From IMG/VR virus record IMGVR_UViG_3300030085_001998, positions 1 through 35,809 of that record: a DNA stretch of 35,809 bases. The stretch is one strand, 5' to 3'. The notes below the pieces were generated by a model. The model saw only the letters and a list, made by a program, of their open reading frames with translations. It made no database searches and had not been told where the DNA came from. Each line of letters opens with the position of its first letter. Position 1 is the stretch's first letter. Below, piece by piece: positions 12,885 through 20,784 of this stretch. This DNA comes from a virus. Position numbers and translations under genes: made by a program.

Positions 12885-13113
12885 ATTATCAGTATTTTCT
12901 CAAATACACGAAATAGTATTTCATGGTAAAGGAGGATATGACTATGATACTATATATAATATGCCTATATGGTTAAGAAACTTTACTTTTAGAAAAATGC
13001 AAGAGCATTATGAAAAAGAAAAAGCAGAATATGATAAAGTGAATAAAAAAAGTAAACAGTTAAAAGGACCTAAAATAAAAAAACCTTCCTATAGTACAAG
13101 GGCTCGCAAATAA
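12850..13113 (+). CDS. Small ORF overlapping the gp26-like gene (GTG start or frameshift product)
   Basis: The frame is open from just after a TAG at 12847-12849 to the TAA at 13111-13113. The only canonical start upstream of the conserved-looking part is a GTG at 12850, deep inside the previous gene; the first ATG (12961) would remove half. The sequence YRLSVFSQIHEIVFHG followed by GGYDYDTIYNMPIWLRNF looks like a real domain, and the C terminus is Lys-rich. The frame is +1 (equivalently -2) to the gp26-like gene, so ribosomal frameshifting within 12850-12881 could make a fused protein, as with phage tail chaperones. I know similar short ORFs after gp26-like genes in T4-like marine phages but cannot name a function. 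Confidence 0.7.
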   Translation: MLTFFGLTQQYRLSVFSQIHEIVFHGKGGYDYDTIYNMPIWLRNFTFRKMQEHYEKEKAEYDKVNKKSKQLKGPKIKKPSYSTRARK

Positions 13114-13120
13114 GCGAGCC
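13101..13120 (+). terminator. Hairpin spanning a stop codon, likely terminator
   Basis: GGCTCGC (13101-13107) and GCGAGCC (13114-13120) form a perfect seven-pair stem with an AAATAA loop that contains the TAA stop of the small ORF. TTAACTATTTATAA follows, so the T-run is weak. It separates the gp26-like pair from the tape measure gene. Confidence 0.65.
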
Positions 13121-13125
13121 TTAAC

Positions 13126-13138
13126 TATTTATAATAAA
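13126..13138 (+). promoter_or_regulatory. Candidate late promoter, tape measure gene
   Basis: TATTTATAATAAA, 24 bases (start to start) before the tape measure ATG and 6 bases after the hairpin at 13101-13120. Confidence 0.5.
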
Positions 13139-13149
13139 CTCTTTTTATA

Positions 13150-16100
13150 ATGGCAAACGGAGATAATAATTTTCAAAATGATCCTAGTAACTTCGATCCT
13201 AGAAGTCCTATGAACAAATTTGCAAAAGAAGATGCTAAGAATGCTCAAGAGCTTACTTCAGCAGCAAGAACTTTAACTGAAGAATTAAAAGATCAGTTAG
13301 GGATCCGTTCGCGTTTAAACGAAACTAAAAGAGAGACCTTAAACATTGCCCGAGATTTAACTAGATCTGCTCAAGAAAATACCATTGAAATAGGTAACGC
13401 AGGTAATATCGAAAGACAACTCGCTAAAGATAGAAAGAGAGCCCTTGCTATCGAAAGAGAAAGACAAGATATTGTAGAAAATATGGGTCCTGAACAAATC
13501 GATCATGCTAGACGTATCTTTGATATAACTTCTGATATAGAAGAATTAAATAAAAAAATGGCTGAGGCTTCTGAAGAGGAGAAAAAAAGTATAGAAAAGC
13601 AGATTATAGGTAAGGAAAAAATGCTAATGGTTACTTTAAAAACTGCTGATGCTGATGTACAAAGATTAGCAGTTCTTCAAGGTATGGAATCAGTTAATAA
13701 TAAATTAATTGAACAAAGAGAAAAAGAAGCTGAACTACAGCAAAAGATAAGTGATAAAATGGGGGTAACCGGTGCTTTAGTAAAAGGTACCGGAGCATTG
13801 ATGGAAAGATTGGGTATGAGATCTGGTATTTTCCAAGATGCAATGAAGAATTCAGCTGAAGAAATGCGTAAAATGGCTGAAGAAACCGTAAGAGGAGAGA
13901 AAAACTTTAGCAAATTAGAAATTATGCTCAAAGGTTTTAGTACTTTATCTCAAGGATTTGGTAAAGCATTATTCGATCCATTTACCATTATAACGGCAAT
14001 AGTAAGTAAATTTTTTGAACTCAATAAAGCTAGTGTAGAATTTCAAAATTTAACTGGTCAAAATGTAGGAATACAAGCAGCACACAATAATAAATTAGCA
14101 ACTGCAGCTGAAGTTATAGAAACTATGACTGAGTTTACCAAAGAAACTGGCCTTAATGCAGCCAGTGTATTTGATTCAGATACTCTAGGTAGAATGGCTG
14201 AAGCTCAAAACCTTTTAGGATTATCAGCAGCAGAATCAGTAAAATTAGGACTTTTTTCAAAAGTATCAGGAGATAATTTTAGAGATAGCCAAGAAGCAAT
14301 AGTAGCTGGTGTTAACGGAATAAATGAACAATTAGGTGCTTCAGTAGCTCACGGACAAGTTATGAGAGATGTAGCTAATACGTCTGAAGATATAGCTATT
14401 AGCTTAGGAGGTAATGCTGGTAAAATAGCAGCTGCAGCAACAGCAGCAAGAGCTTTAGGTCTAGACTTACAAAAAGTTAACGATATAGCAGATGGATTAT
14501 TAGATTTTGAGCAATCTATCCAAAACGAATTAGAAGCTCAACTACTTACCGGGAAAAATATTAATATGAATAAAGCTAGGGAATTAGCTTTAAATAATGA
14601 CTTAGAAGGATTAGCAAAAGAATTATCTAAACAAGGTATTAACGCAGCTGAATTTGCTAATATGAATAGAATACAGCAAGAAGCTGTAGCTAAGTCTTTA
14701 GGATTATCTAGGAATGAACTAGGTAAAATGGTAGCAGCACAAGCAGCCCAAGGGGAAATAACTAAAGAACAGGCTGCTAAAATGCAAGGAATGACTCTAG
14801 AACAGTTAGAGCAAGCTGAAGCAGCTGAAAGTTTGAAAAAAGCATTTGGTAAAATAGCTGAACCATTAGCAAGTATCTTAAATGCTTTAGCACCAATTTT
14901 AACTGTTGTAGCAAAAATTGTATCTTTTGTAGCTCCATTTGCTGCTCCTATATTTTTAGCAGTTAAAGGATTTCAACTACTTAATTCTGGTATACTAGGT
15001 AATATAAAAAATATGGTCAAACTTTTAACTAAGACTAAATTATTTGGTAAATTTTATAAAGGTGGTCAATTTATGCCTGGTGGAGGAAGAGCTAAAGCAG
15101 GAGGACAAAGAGCTGGAGGTTTATTTGGTAAAGTAAAAGAGAGTATATTTGGTAAAAAAGGAGCTAGTGAAGCGATTAAAAAGAGCACTGATGCTACCAA
15201 AGGAGCAACTCCAAAAAAAGCAGTAGGAATTAAAAGCTTTTTAACAGGTTTAGGATCAGGTTTAAAATTTATAGGTAAAAATTTTACTAACGTAGTAAAA
15301 GGAGCACTAGCTATAACTATAGCTGGTTTAGCTCTAGCAGGTTCTTTTGCTTTAGGTTTAAGAATGGTTAAAGATGTAGAACCTACAACTATGTTAGCAT
15401 TTGCAACTTCTTTAGGAATATTAGGATTTTCATTAGCGGCAATAGGTAAAATGGGAGGCTCAGTAATTAAAGGAGCTATAGCATTGGGTATACTTTCTGT
15501 AGCTTTAATACCAGCAGCTTTTGCATTTAGTATGCTACAAGGAGTTAATGCAGGTTCTATGTTTGCTTTTGCAGGTGCTTTAGCATTATTAGGAGTAGCA
15601 GCAGCTGGATTAGGTTTAGTAGCTCCATTTGTAATGGCAGGAGCAGGAGCTTTAGCTGTATTAGGATTAGCGTTAATACCAGCAAGTTTAGCTTTTAAAA
15701 TGTTATCAGGTTTAGATATGGATGTAGTAACTTCTTTTGCTGCAGGAGTAGGAGTACTAGCACTTACAGCTGCAGGATTAGGACTTATAGCTCCGCTTAT
15801 ACTAGCAGGTTCATTTGCTATAGCGGCTTTAGGTCTATCTTTAATGCCTTTAGCATCAGGATTTGCAGCTTTAGGACAAACTCCTATAGAATCTATTATA
15901 GGTAAATTACAAGGTTTAGCATTATTAGCTCCTCAGTTATTACTAGTTGGAGGAGCATTATTTAGTATAGCAGCAGGATTAGGAGCTATAGCAGTTGCTG
16001 GGGTATTAGCATTACCGGCATTAAATGGTTTAGCTATCTTAGCTTTATCAGCTACACCTTTATTAGCATTAAGCGGTTTATTTGGTGATGGAGATAGTGA

Positions 16101-16233
16101 AGACAGTAGTATGGCTGAAATATCATCTAAATTAGATACTTTAATAGCTGCTGTGGAATCAGGAGGTAATGTTTACTTAGATGGTAGTAAAGTAGGAGAA
16201 ACACAAGTAATAGGTTCTTATAAACTTGCTTAA
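13150..16233 (+). CDS. Tail tape measure protein
   Basis: A 1027-residue protein, the longest in the tail module apart from the fibre. Residues about 30-330 are helical and coiled-coil-like with many Arg, Lys and Glu. Residues about 330-560 are Ala-rich helices. A hydrophobic segment lies at about 565-620, a basic Gly-rich linker at about 635-680, and residues about 715-980 are almost continuous hydrophobic Ala/Leu/Gly segments. These include three copies of a unit of about 56 residues that ends in (A)LIPA or LMPLA. The C terminus has VYLDGSKVGE, common at tape measure C termini. Tape measures set tail length and enter the host membrane. T4's counterpart (gp29) is about 590 residues, so a longer tail is suggested. 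Position after tube and chaperone-like genes supports the call. Confidence 0.9.
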   Translation: MANGDNNFQNDPSNFDPRSPMNKFAKEDAKNAQELTSAARTLTEELKDQLGIRSRLNETKRETLNIARDLTRSAQENTIEIGNAGNIERQLAKDRKRALAIERERQDIVENMGPEQIDHARRIFDITSDIEELNKKMAEASEEEKKSIEKQIIGKEKMLMVTLKTADADVQRLAVLQGMESVNNKLIEQREKEAELQQKISDKMGVTGALVKGTGALMERLGMRSGIFQDAMKNSAEEMRKMAEETVRGEKNFSKLEIMLKGFSTLSQGFGKALFDPFTIITAIVSKFFELNKASVEFQNLTGQNVGIQAAHNNKLATAAEVIETMTEFTKETGLNAASVFDSDTLGRMAEAQNLLGLSAAESVKLGLFSKVSGDNFRDSQEAIVAGVNGINEQLGASVAHGQVMRDVANTSEDIAISLGGNAGKIAAAATAARALGLDLQKVNDIADGLLDFEQSIQNELEAQLLTGKNINMNKARELALNNDLEGLAKELSKQGINAAEFANMNRIQQEAVAKSLGLSRNELGKMVAAQAAQGEITKEQAAKMQGMTLEQLEQAEAAESLKKAFGKIAEPLASILNALAPILTVVAKIVSFVAPFAAPIFLAVKGFQLLNSGILGNIKNMVKLLTKTKLFGKFYKGGQFMPGGGRAKAGGQRAGGLFGKVKESIFGKKGASEAIKKSTDATKGATPKKAVGIKSFLTGLGSGLKFIGKNFTNVVKGALAITIAGLALAGSFALGLRMVKDVEPTTMLAFATSLGILGFSLAAIGKMGGSVIKGAIALGILSVALIPAAFAFSMLQGVNAGSMFAFAGALALLGVAAAGLGLVAPFVMAGAGALAVLGLALIPASLAFKMLSGLDMDVVTSFAAGVGVLALTAAGLGLIAPLILAGSFAIAALGLSLMPLASGFAALGQTPIESIIGKLQGLALLAPQLLLVGGALFSIAAGLGAIAVAGVLALPALNGLAILALSATPLLALSGLFGDGDSEDSSMAEISSKLDTLIAAVESGGNVYLDGSKVGETQVIGSYKLA

Positions 16234-16237
16234 GTAA

Positions 16238-16250
16238 TATTTATAATAAA
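16238..16250 (+). promoter_or_regulatory. Candidate late promoter, small structural gene onward
   Basis: TATTTATAATAAA, 36 bases (start to start) before the ATG at 16274 and 5 bases after the tape measure stop. Confidence 0.5.
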
Positions 16251-16273
16251 TTAATAACTTTAAAACTATAATT

Positions 16274-16483
16274 ATGGCAAATGGAATTTTAGATAATCAA
16301 CTACCTAATTCAACATTAGGATTAGGAGGAAGCACTCCAGCAACAAGACCGGGTGCTTTAAAAACTTCTACATTACATAATCAATCATCTCTTAATAGTG
16401 TACCACCAATCGAACAAAGTCCTTCATCATTAGACTTAGATGGTAACACACCTGATAAGTATTTAGACAATCCTCCTCAGTAA
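16274..16483 (+). CDS. Small structural-region protein, unknown
   Basis: A 69-residue protein rich in Ser, Pro, Asn and Leu with no membrane segment or known domain. The C-terminal S-S-L-D-L-D-G-N-T-P-D-K-Y pattern looks like a linker or docking peptide seen in tail proteins. It begins 40 bases after the tape measure gene behind a late-like motif and ends 6 bases before the gp48-like gene, so it is probably a baseplate or tail-tube accessory part. Function unknown. Confidence 0.65.
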   Translation: MANGILDNQLPNSTLGLGGSTPATRPGALKTSTLHNQSSLNSVPPIEQSPSSLDLDGNTPDKYLDNPPQ

Positions 16484-16489
16484 TAAGAT

Positions 16490-18913
16490 ATGCCGATTAT
16501 TAGAAACTTAAGAAAGGACTTCGAAGAAGGCCGTATGGATAGTCTCCGTTCTATAACGTATGAAGAATCAGGGACCCAAACTCCTTTTGTTTCTAAAGAT
16601 ATAACCGACCCTCCTCAGGAAAGAGGTGTGCTATTGCAAGCTAATAAAAGAATAGATGATTTAACTAGAGTATCTAAATTACTTATTAATCAACCAGGAC
16701 TTCAATTTCAAGCAAATGAAGCTCTTTTGAAACAATTTGATCTTACTAAAAAACTAGAGGGTAATAATAAAAAACAAGTTGGTAACGTAATTAGAAGAAC
16801 AGGCGGTACATTAAAGCATGTTGCTCAAGTTGTTGCTTCTACTTTACTCCAAGTACCAGTTAACGGTACAGGGACTCATTTTGTTAGAGGATTTAGAAGT
16901 GATACTTATATTCAAGATACTGTAACTAGAAGCGGTTTTGCTGAAACTTTTGGTGCTGGAGGTGTTGAAGGAACTCAATATTCTTTAAGAGGAGAAAGAG
17001 TTCCTATGCTAGGATTAATTAATGATTCAGAAGTACCCAAAAGTAATACCACTGCTATCCCAGGAGATATAGGAGTAACTAACATAGCTATAAAAGGTAA
17101 GTACTCACCTAATAAACCAGCTGCTCCATTATATAATAGTGGCAGCACCTATTATAATAAAACTTTTATTACAGGACCTAATTCTAAAGGCATAGTATTT
17201 CCATTATCATCATCTAATTTTCAACAATCTACTGTAGTACCCGGTGCATTAGGATTAGATAAAACAGCAACAGGTGCTGAACAAATTAGCCCTACTGGAG
17301 GAAAACCATTAAAGGTAAATGAAAACCCTGCATTAATAACTAATACTTATAATCCTAACGCTAATAAAGAATTTTATCAAAAAACAGAAACTAATATTAT
17401 TTCTGCTAATAACGGGAGTCCTATAAGTAGAGGCGAGTTTATATCAAATCCAAATTCTTTAACAGATTTAGTATTTACTCCATTTCCACCGTTTACTACT
17501 GCAAGATCCGGTAGTTTTGGTATAAATAATAAAATAGGATTCACAAATGAAGTATCTGGATCGGTAGCTGGTTTAGCTCCTGCTAAAATAGAAATATTTA
17601 GCTCAGGTAGTAGAAAAACTAAACTAACTACAGGAGAAAATATAATAGCAGTAAGTAGTACCGGAGTTATTCCTTTAGATAAAGCAGGTATCGAAACTAC
17701 TAATACTATAATATTAAGTCAAACTAACAATTTTGATTCAGGTGATGTAGTTAACTTACTTACTGATAAAGAACCTAATACTCCTTTTGTAACTAATAAA
17801 TTTAGTGATAGTATTCCTTATATAGGTAGATTTCAAACTAATAGAACGTCTACACTAGATAATATAAATAAAGTACAAAAACAAGACCTAGTTGTAGGAA
17901 CTGATGGAGTATTGCCTCTTAGAGATTTTTCAAATGACCCTTTAGGATTAAGATCTATAAGTCTTAGCGATGATTTAATAACTAGTGCAAGTTACGGTGG
18001 ATTAAATTCATCTTTTGGAGAAGATAAACCATTAGGTACATTAGAAGATTTTAGATCTAAAGGTCAAATAGAAGGTATACCTGAATCAACTACTGATTTT
18101 ACCGGAGAAACACAACGACCAGTAAAGACTTATGCTTTTGATTACAATAATATAAATATAAATAAAGAAACCAGAGTAGGTTTAGGAAATCCAGGAAAAG
18201 TTTCTAGAAACAGAATATCTTATTTCGAACAAGACGAAGATACTAGAGATAAGATAAATATGATACCCGTAAAAAAAGAACCCCTCGATGGTATAGCTGA
18301 AAATAGAGATTTAATTCAATTAGAATTCCAAGTTATAACTCCTGATGATACCTATTATTTAGCTTTTCGTGCATTTTTAGATACTTTTGATGATAGTTTT
18401 AATGGCAGTTGGAGCGGTAATCAATATTTAGGTAGAGCAGATAACTTTTATACCTATACAGGTTTTGAAAGGAGTATAAATTTAGGGTTTAAGATAGCAG
18501 CTCAAACAAGGGAAGAAATGGAACCTTTATACAGAAAAGCTGCAACATTAGCTTCTGTAACTGCTCCTACCTACGGAGAAAAAGGTAGATTTATGAGAGG
18601 TACTTTATCTAAAATTACTGTAGGTGATTATATTTTTGAACAACCAGGTATTATAGAATCAGTACAATATACATGGCAGAAAGATTATCCTTGGGAAATA
18701 TCATTCCAAAATCCTGAAATAGGAGATAAAAAAGGAGATCAAATTTTGCCGCACGTTTTAGACGTTACTATATCGTTTAAAGCTATTCATGATTTCTTAC
18801 CAGTAGCAGGTATTACTCCTTTTATTACTAACTACAGACCTAAAAAAGAAAATAAAAGAAAATATATAGAATTAGTAGATCAAACAATTACCTCAACTGA
18901 AAACTCAGAATAA
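16490..18913 (+). CDS. 48: Baseplate tail-tube-junction protein, T4 gp48-like
   Basis: An 807-residue protein, much longer than T4 gp48 (about 364). The N-terminal part (LINQPGLQFQANEALLKQF, then VASTLLQVPVNGTGTHFVRGF) and the C-terminal part from about 595 (LIQLEFQVI, AFRAFLDTFDDSFNGSW, LGRADNFYTYTGFERSINL, MRGTLSKITVGDYIFEQPG, PWEISFQNPE, then ISFKAIHDFLPV) match the gp48-like pattern in T4-like phages. These proteins cap the central baseplate and start tube polymerisation. The middle (about 180-590) is a low-conservation Asn/Ser/Thr/Pro-rich insertion. Next comes a LysM gene, then the hub, a logical baseplate order. Confidence 0.75.
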   Translation: MPIIRNLRKDFEEGRMDSLRSITYEESGTQTPFVSKDITDPPQERGVLLQANKRIDDLTRVSKLLINQPGLQFQANEALLKQFDLTKKLEGNNKKQVGNVIRRTGGTLKHVAQVVASTLLQVPVNGTGTHFVRGFRSDTYIQDTVTRSGFAETFGAGGVEGTQYSLRGERVPMLGLINDSEVPKSNTTAIPGDIGVTNIAIKGKYSPNKPAAPLYNSGSTYYNKTFITGPNSKGIVFPLSSSNFQQSTVVPGALGLDKTATGAEQISPTGGKPLKVNENPALITNTYNPNANKEFYQKTETNIISANNGSPISRGEFISNPNSLTDLVFTPFPPFTTARSGSFGINNKIGFTNEVSGSVAGLAPAKIEIFSSGSRKTKLTTGENIIAVSSTGVIPLDKAGIETTNTIILSQTNNFDSGDVVNLLTDKEPNTPFVTNKFSDSIPYIGRFQTNRTSTLDNINKVQKQDLVVGTDGVLPLRDFSNDPLGLRSISLSDDLITSASYGGLNSSFGEDKPLGTLEDFRSKGQIEGIPESTTDFTGETQRPVKTYAFDYNNININKETRVGLGNPGKVSRNRISYFEQDEDTRDKINMIPVKKEPLDGIAENRDLIQLEFQVITPDDTYYLAFRAFLDTFDDSFNGSWSGNQYLGRADNFYTYTGFERSINLGFKIAAQTREEMEPLYRKAATLASVTAPTYGEKGRFMRGTLSKITVGDYIFEQPGIIESVQYTWQKDYPWEISFQNPEIGDKKGDQILPHVLDVTISFKAIHDFLPVAGITPFITNYRPKKENKRKYIELVDQTITSTENSE

Positions 18914-18936
18914 AAAATTTTTCATATATTAATTAA

Positions 18937-19242
18937 ATGGCTAGAAGATTTAGAAAAATATTAAATAATAAAACTAAAAGTGGTACGATATATAAAAAAA
19001 ATGTTATATATCCAGAAATACCTCTAGATCAAAACGACGTTTACGTAATAAGCCAGTACGGAGATCGTTATGATACATTAGCACAAGAGTTCTATAAAGA
19101 CTCAGAGTTATGGTGGATTATTTCTTCTGCAAATAACTATCAAAAAGGGTCTTTAAATGTTACTCCTGGAGTTCAACTTAGAATTCCAGCAGATAAAAGC
19201 GCTGCTGTTAGTTTATTTGAAGAAGTAAATAAAACTAGATAA
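18937..19242 (+). CDS. LysM-like baseplate protein (gp53 / tail protein X type)
   Basis: A 101-residue protein with one LysM-like fold: VYVISQYGDRYDTLAQEFY, then SELWWIISSANN and TPGVQLRIP. T4 gp53 (196 residues) and P2-type tail protein X carry similar modules, which link baseplate parts rather than bind peptidoglycan. The basic N terminus (RRFRKILNNKTK) precedes it. The TATATTAA box just upstream has no matching TTG at the right distance. The stop codon overlaps the next start by one base (TAATG), so translation is coupled. Confidence 0.75.
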   Translation: MARRFRKILNNKTKSGTIYKKNVIYPEIPLDQNDVYVISQYGDRYDTLAQEFYKDSELWWIISSANNYQKGSLNVTPGVQLRIPADKSAAVSLFEEVNKTR

Positions 19243-20777
19243 TGTCTAAAGTAGGAAAAGATATACCTCAAGATAATCCAAAAGAAGTAATAGGAGGAGG
19301 ATTAAATGGTAGCGTAGTTAAACAGCTAATAGCTAGAGAAAAGTTATTATCTCAAAATAAAAGAAGTAAAGATCATCTTTTATTTTTTAATAGTAATGGT
19401 GCTTGGGCTAGGCTAGTTTCTAGTATCAATACTATTACTGAAGAAGAAACAAAGGCATTAGCAGATGGTACTGTAACTATAAAAGAAGTTACTGGTAATA
19501 AAAATTTAGCTTATAATAACGTTTTGATGGGAGGAGTATTTAAACAAACAACTCCTAAAAACCAAACAAGTATAGGATCTGGATTAAATCAAGAATTACA
19601 TAATCCTATAAATATAGACAGTAAAGGATTTATAACTGCAGGAGATATAAATAAAGCAGCATACAATAAATACGAAAGCTTAGGGTTTAGACCTCAACCA
19701 GGTATAACATCTGTATCAGTTAATTCCAAAGGTACTTACGGTACATTAAGAGAAGCTGAAGTACAAGTTACAGTTTGGACTTTAGAAGATTTAGAAATGA
19801 TGCAAGCTTTATATCTAAGACCGGGATATACAATTTTATTAGAATGGGGACATAGTTTACAATTAGATAGCGAAACTGGTACTGTAAATAAAGAAATAGA
19901 TTTTTATAGAAAATTCTTAACTCAAAAATTAAAAAAAGACGTAATACAAAACGACTTAAAAGAAATAGCTTTTAACTCAGACTATAATTATGATTCGATG
20001 TCAGGATATATATCTAATTTTAATTGGTCTTTTCGAGATGATGGAGGATATGACTGTGTTATAAAGATAATATCAACTGGAACTGTTTTAGAATCTATAG
20101 CAGTAACTTTTGATACTTCAAATGTTTATCCTGGAAAGCAATTAGATTCGTGGAAAGACGATAAAGGTAAAAAAGAAAGAAGATCTATATATCATAAGCT
20201 ATTTGTAGAATTAGAACATTTACATGGAACTCCTGATTCGTATTCAAACTTTAGTGCAGGTATTACCGGTGCTAGTCAGTTGAATGCTGCTGCATATCAA
20301 TTTATCACAGGAGATACTGATGAAGCTAAAGCATTAGCTTTAGAAGGATTAGATAATATATCAAAAGCTCTTTACGGTGATGCAGAAGAAGAAATGAGAA
20401 AAGCTTTAGATATACAATCAGCTACAGGTCGTAAACTAGCTGCTGATTCTACATTTAAACAGAAATTAGATAAATTAATTAAAGGAGATACTGTAGTTTA
20501 TAAAGGTAAAGATTACAGTTGGACTCAAGAAACAACTATTACATCGTTAGAAGAAGAAGAAGTCACTCAATATATGAATGAAAAATTTGGTATGTATGGA
20601 TTAGAGTTTAAAAAGAATTTTATGGGTGATTCGATGACTGTAAAAGTAAAAGGAAATGATGATATTGATGATAGATATATAGACTTAGATTTAGATAATG
20701 AAACAAAAAGACAAGTTTATTTTTGGAAATTAGTAGATTATATGCTAGAAAATGGTAAATTACCAGAAGATCAATAG
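19242..20777 (+). CDS. Baseplate/hub structural protein, family without assigned role
   Basis: A 511-residue protein. A conserved-looking core at about 145-205 reads RPQPGITSVSVNSKGTYG, followed by REAEVQVTVWTLEDLEMM and TILLEWGHS, a pattern I recall from virion proteins of marine T4-like phages. It is followed by SDYNYDSMSGYISNFNWSF and a C-terminal domain with acidic segments. There are no catalytic residues, signal peptide or membrane segments. It sits between the LysM protein and the lysozyme-bearing hub, eight bases before the latter, so a baseplate hub or wedge role is inferred from position. Confidence 0.7.
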   Translation: MSKVGKDIPQDNPKEVIGGGLNGSVVKQLIAREKLLSQNKRSKDHLLFFNSNGAWARLVSSINTITEEETKALADGTVTIKEVTGNKNLAYNNVLMGGVFKQTTPKNQTSIGSGLNQELHNPINIDSKGFITAGDINKAAYNKYESLGFRPQPGITSVSVNSKGTYGTLREAEVQVTVWTLEDLEMMQALYLRPGYTILLEWGHSLQLDSETGTVNKEIDFYRKFLTQKLKKDVIQNDLKEIAFNSDYNYDSMSGYISNFNWSFRDDGGYDCVIKIISTGTVLESIAVTFDTSNVYPGKQLDSWKDDKGKKERRSIYHKLFVELEHLHGTPDSYSNFSAGITGASQLNAAAYQFITGDTDEAKALALEGLDNISKALYGDAEEEMRKALDIQSATGRKLAADSTFKQKLDKLIKGDTVVYKGKDYSWTQETTITSLEEEEVTQYMNEKFGMYGLEFKKNFMGDSMTVKVKGNDDIDDRYIDLDLDNETKRQVYFWKLVDYMLENGKLPEDQ

Positions 20778-20784
20778 TTAAATT

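Noticed and set aside
18925-18932. TATATTAA just before the LysM gene, as a seventh host-like promoter
   Set aside because: No TTG lies 19-21 bases upstream and it is only five bases from the ATG.
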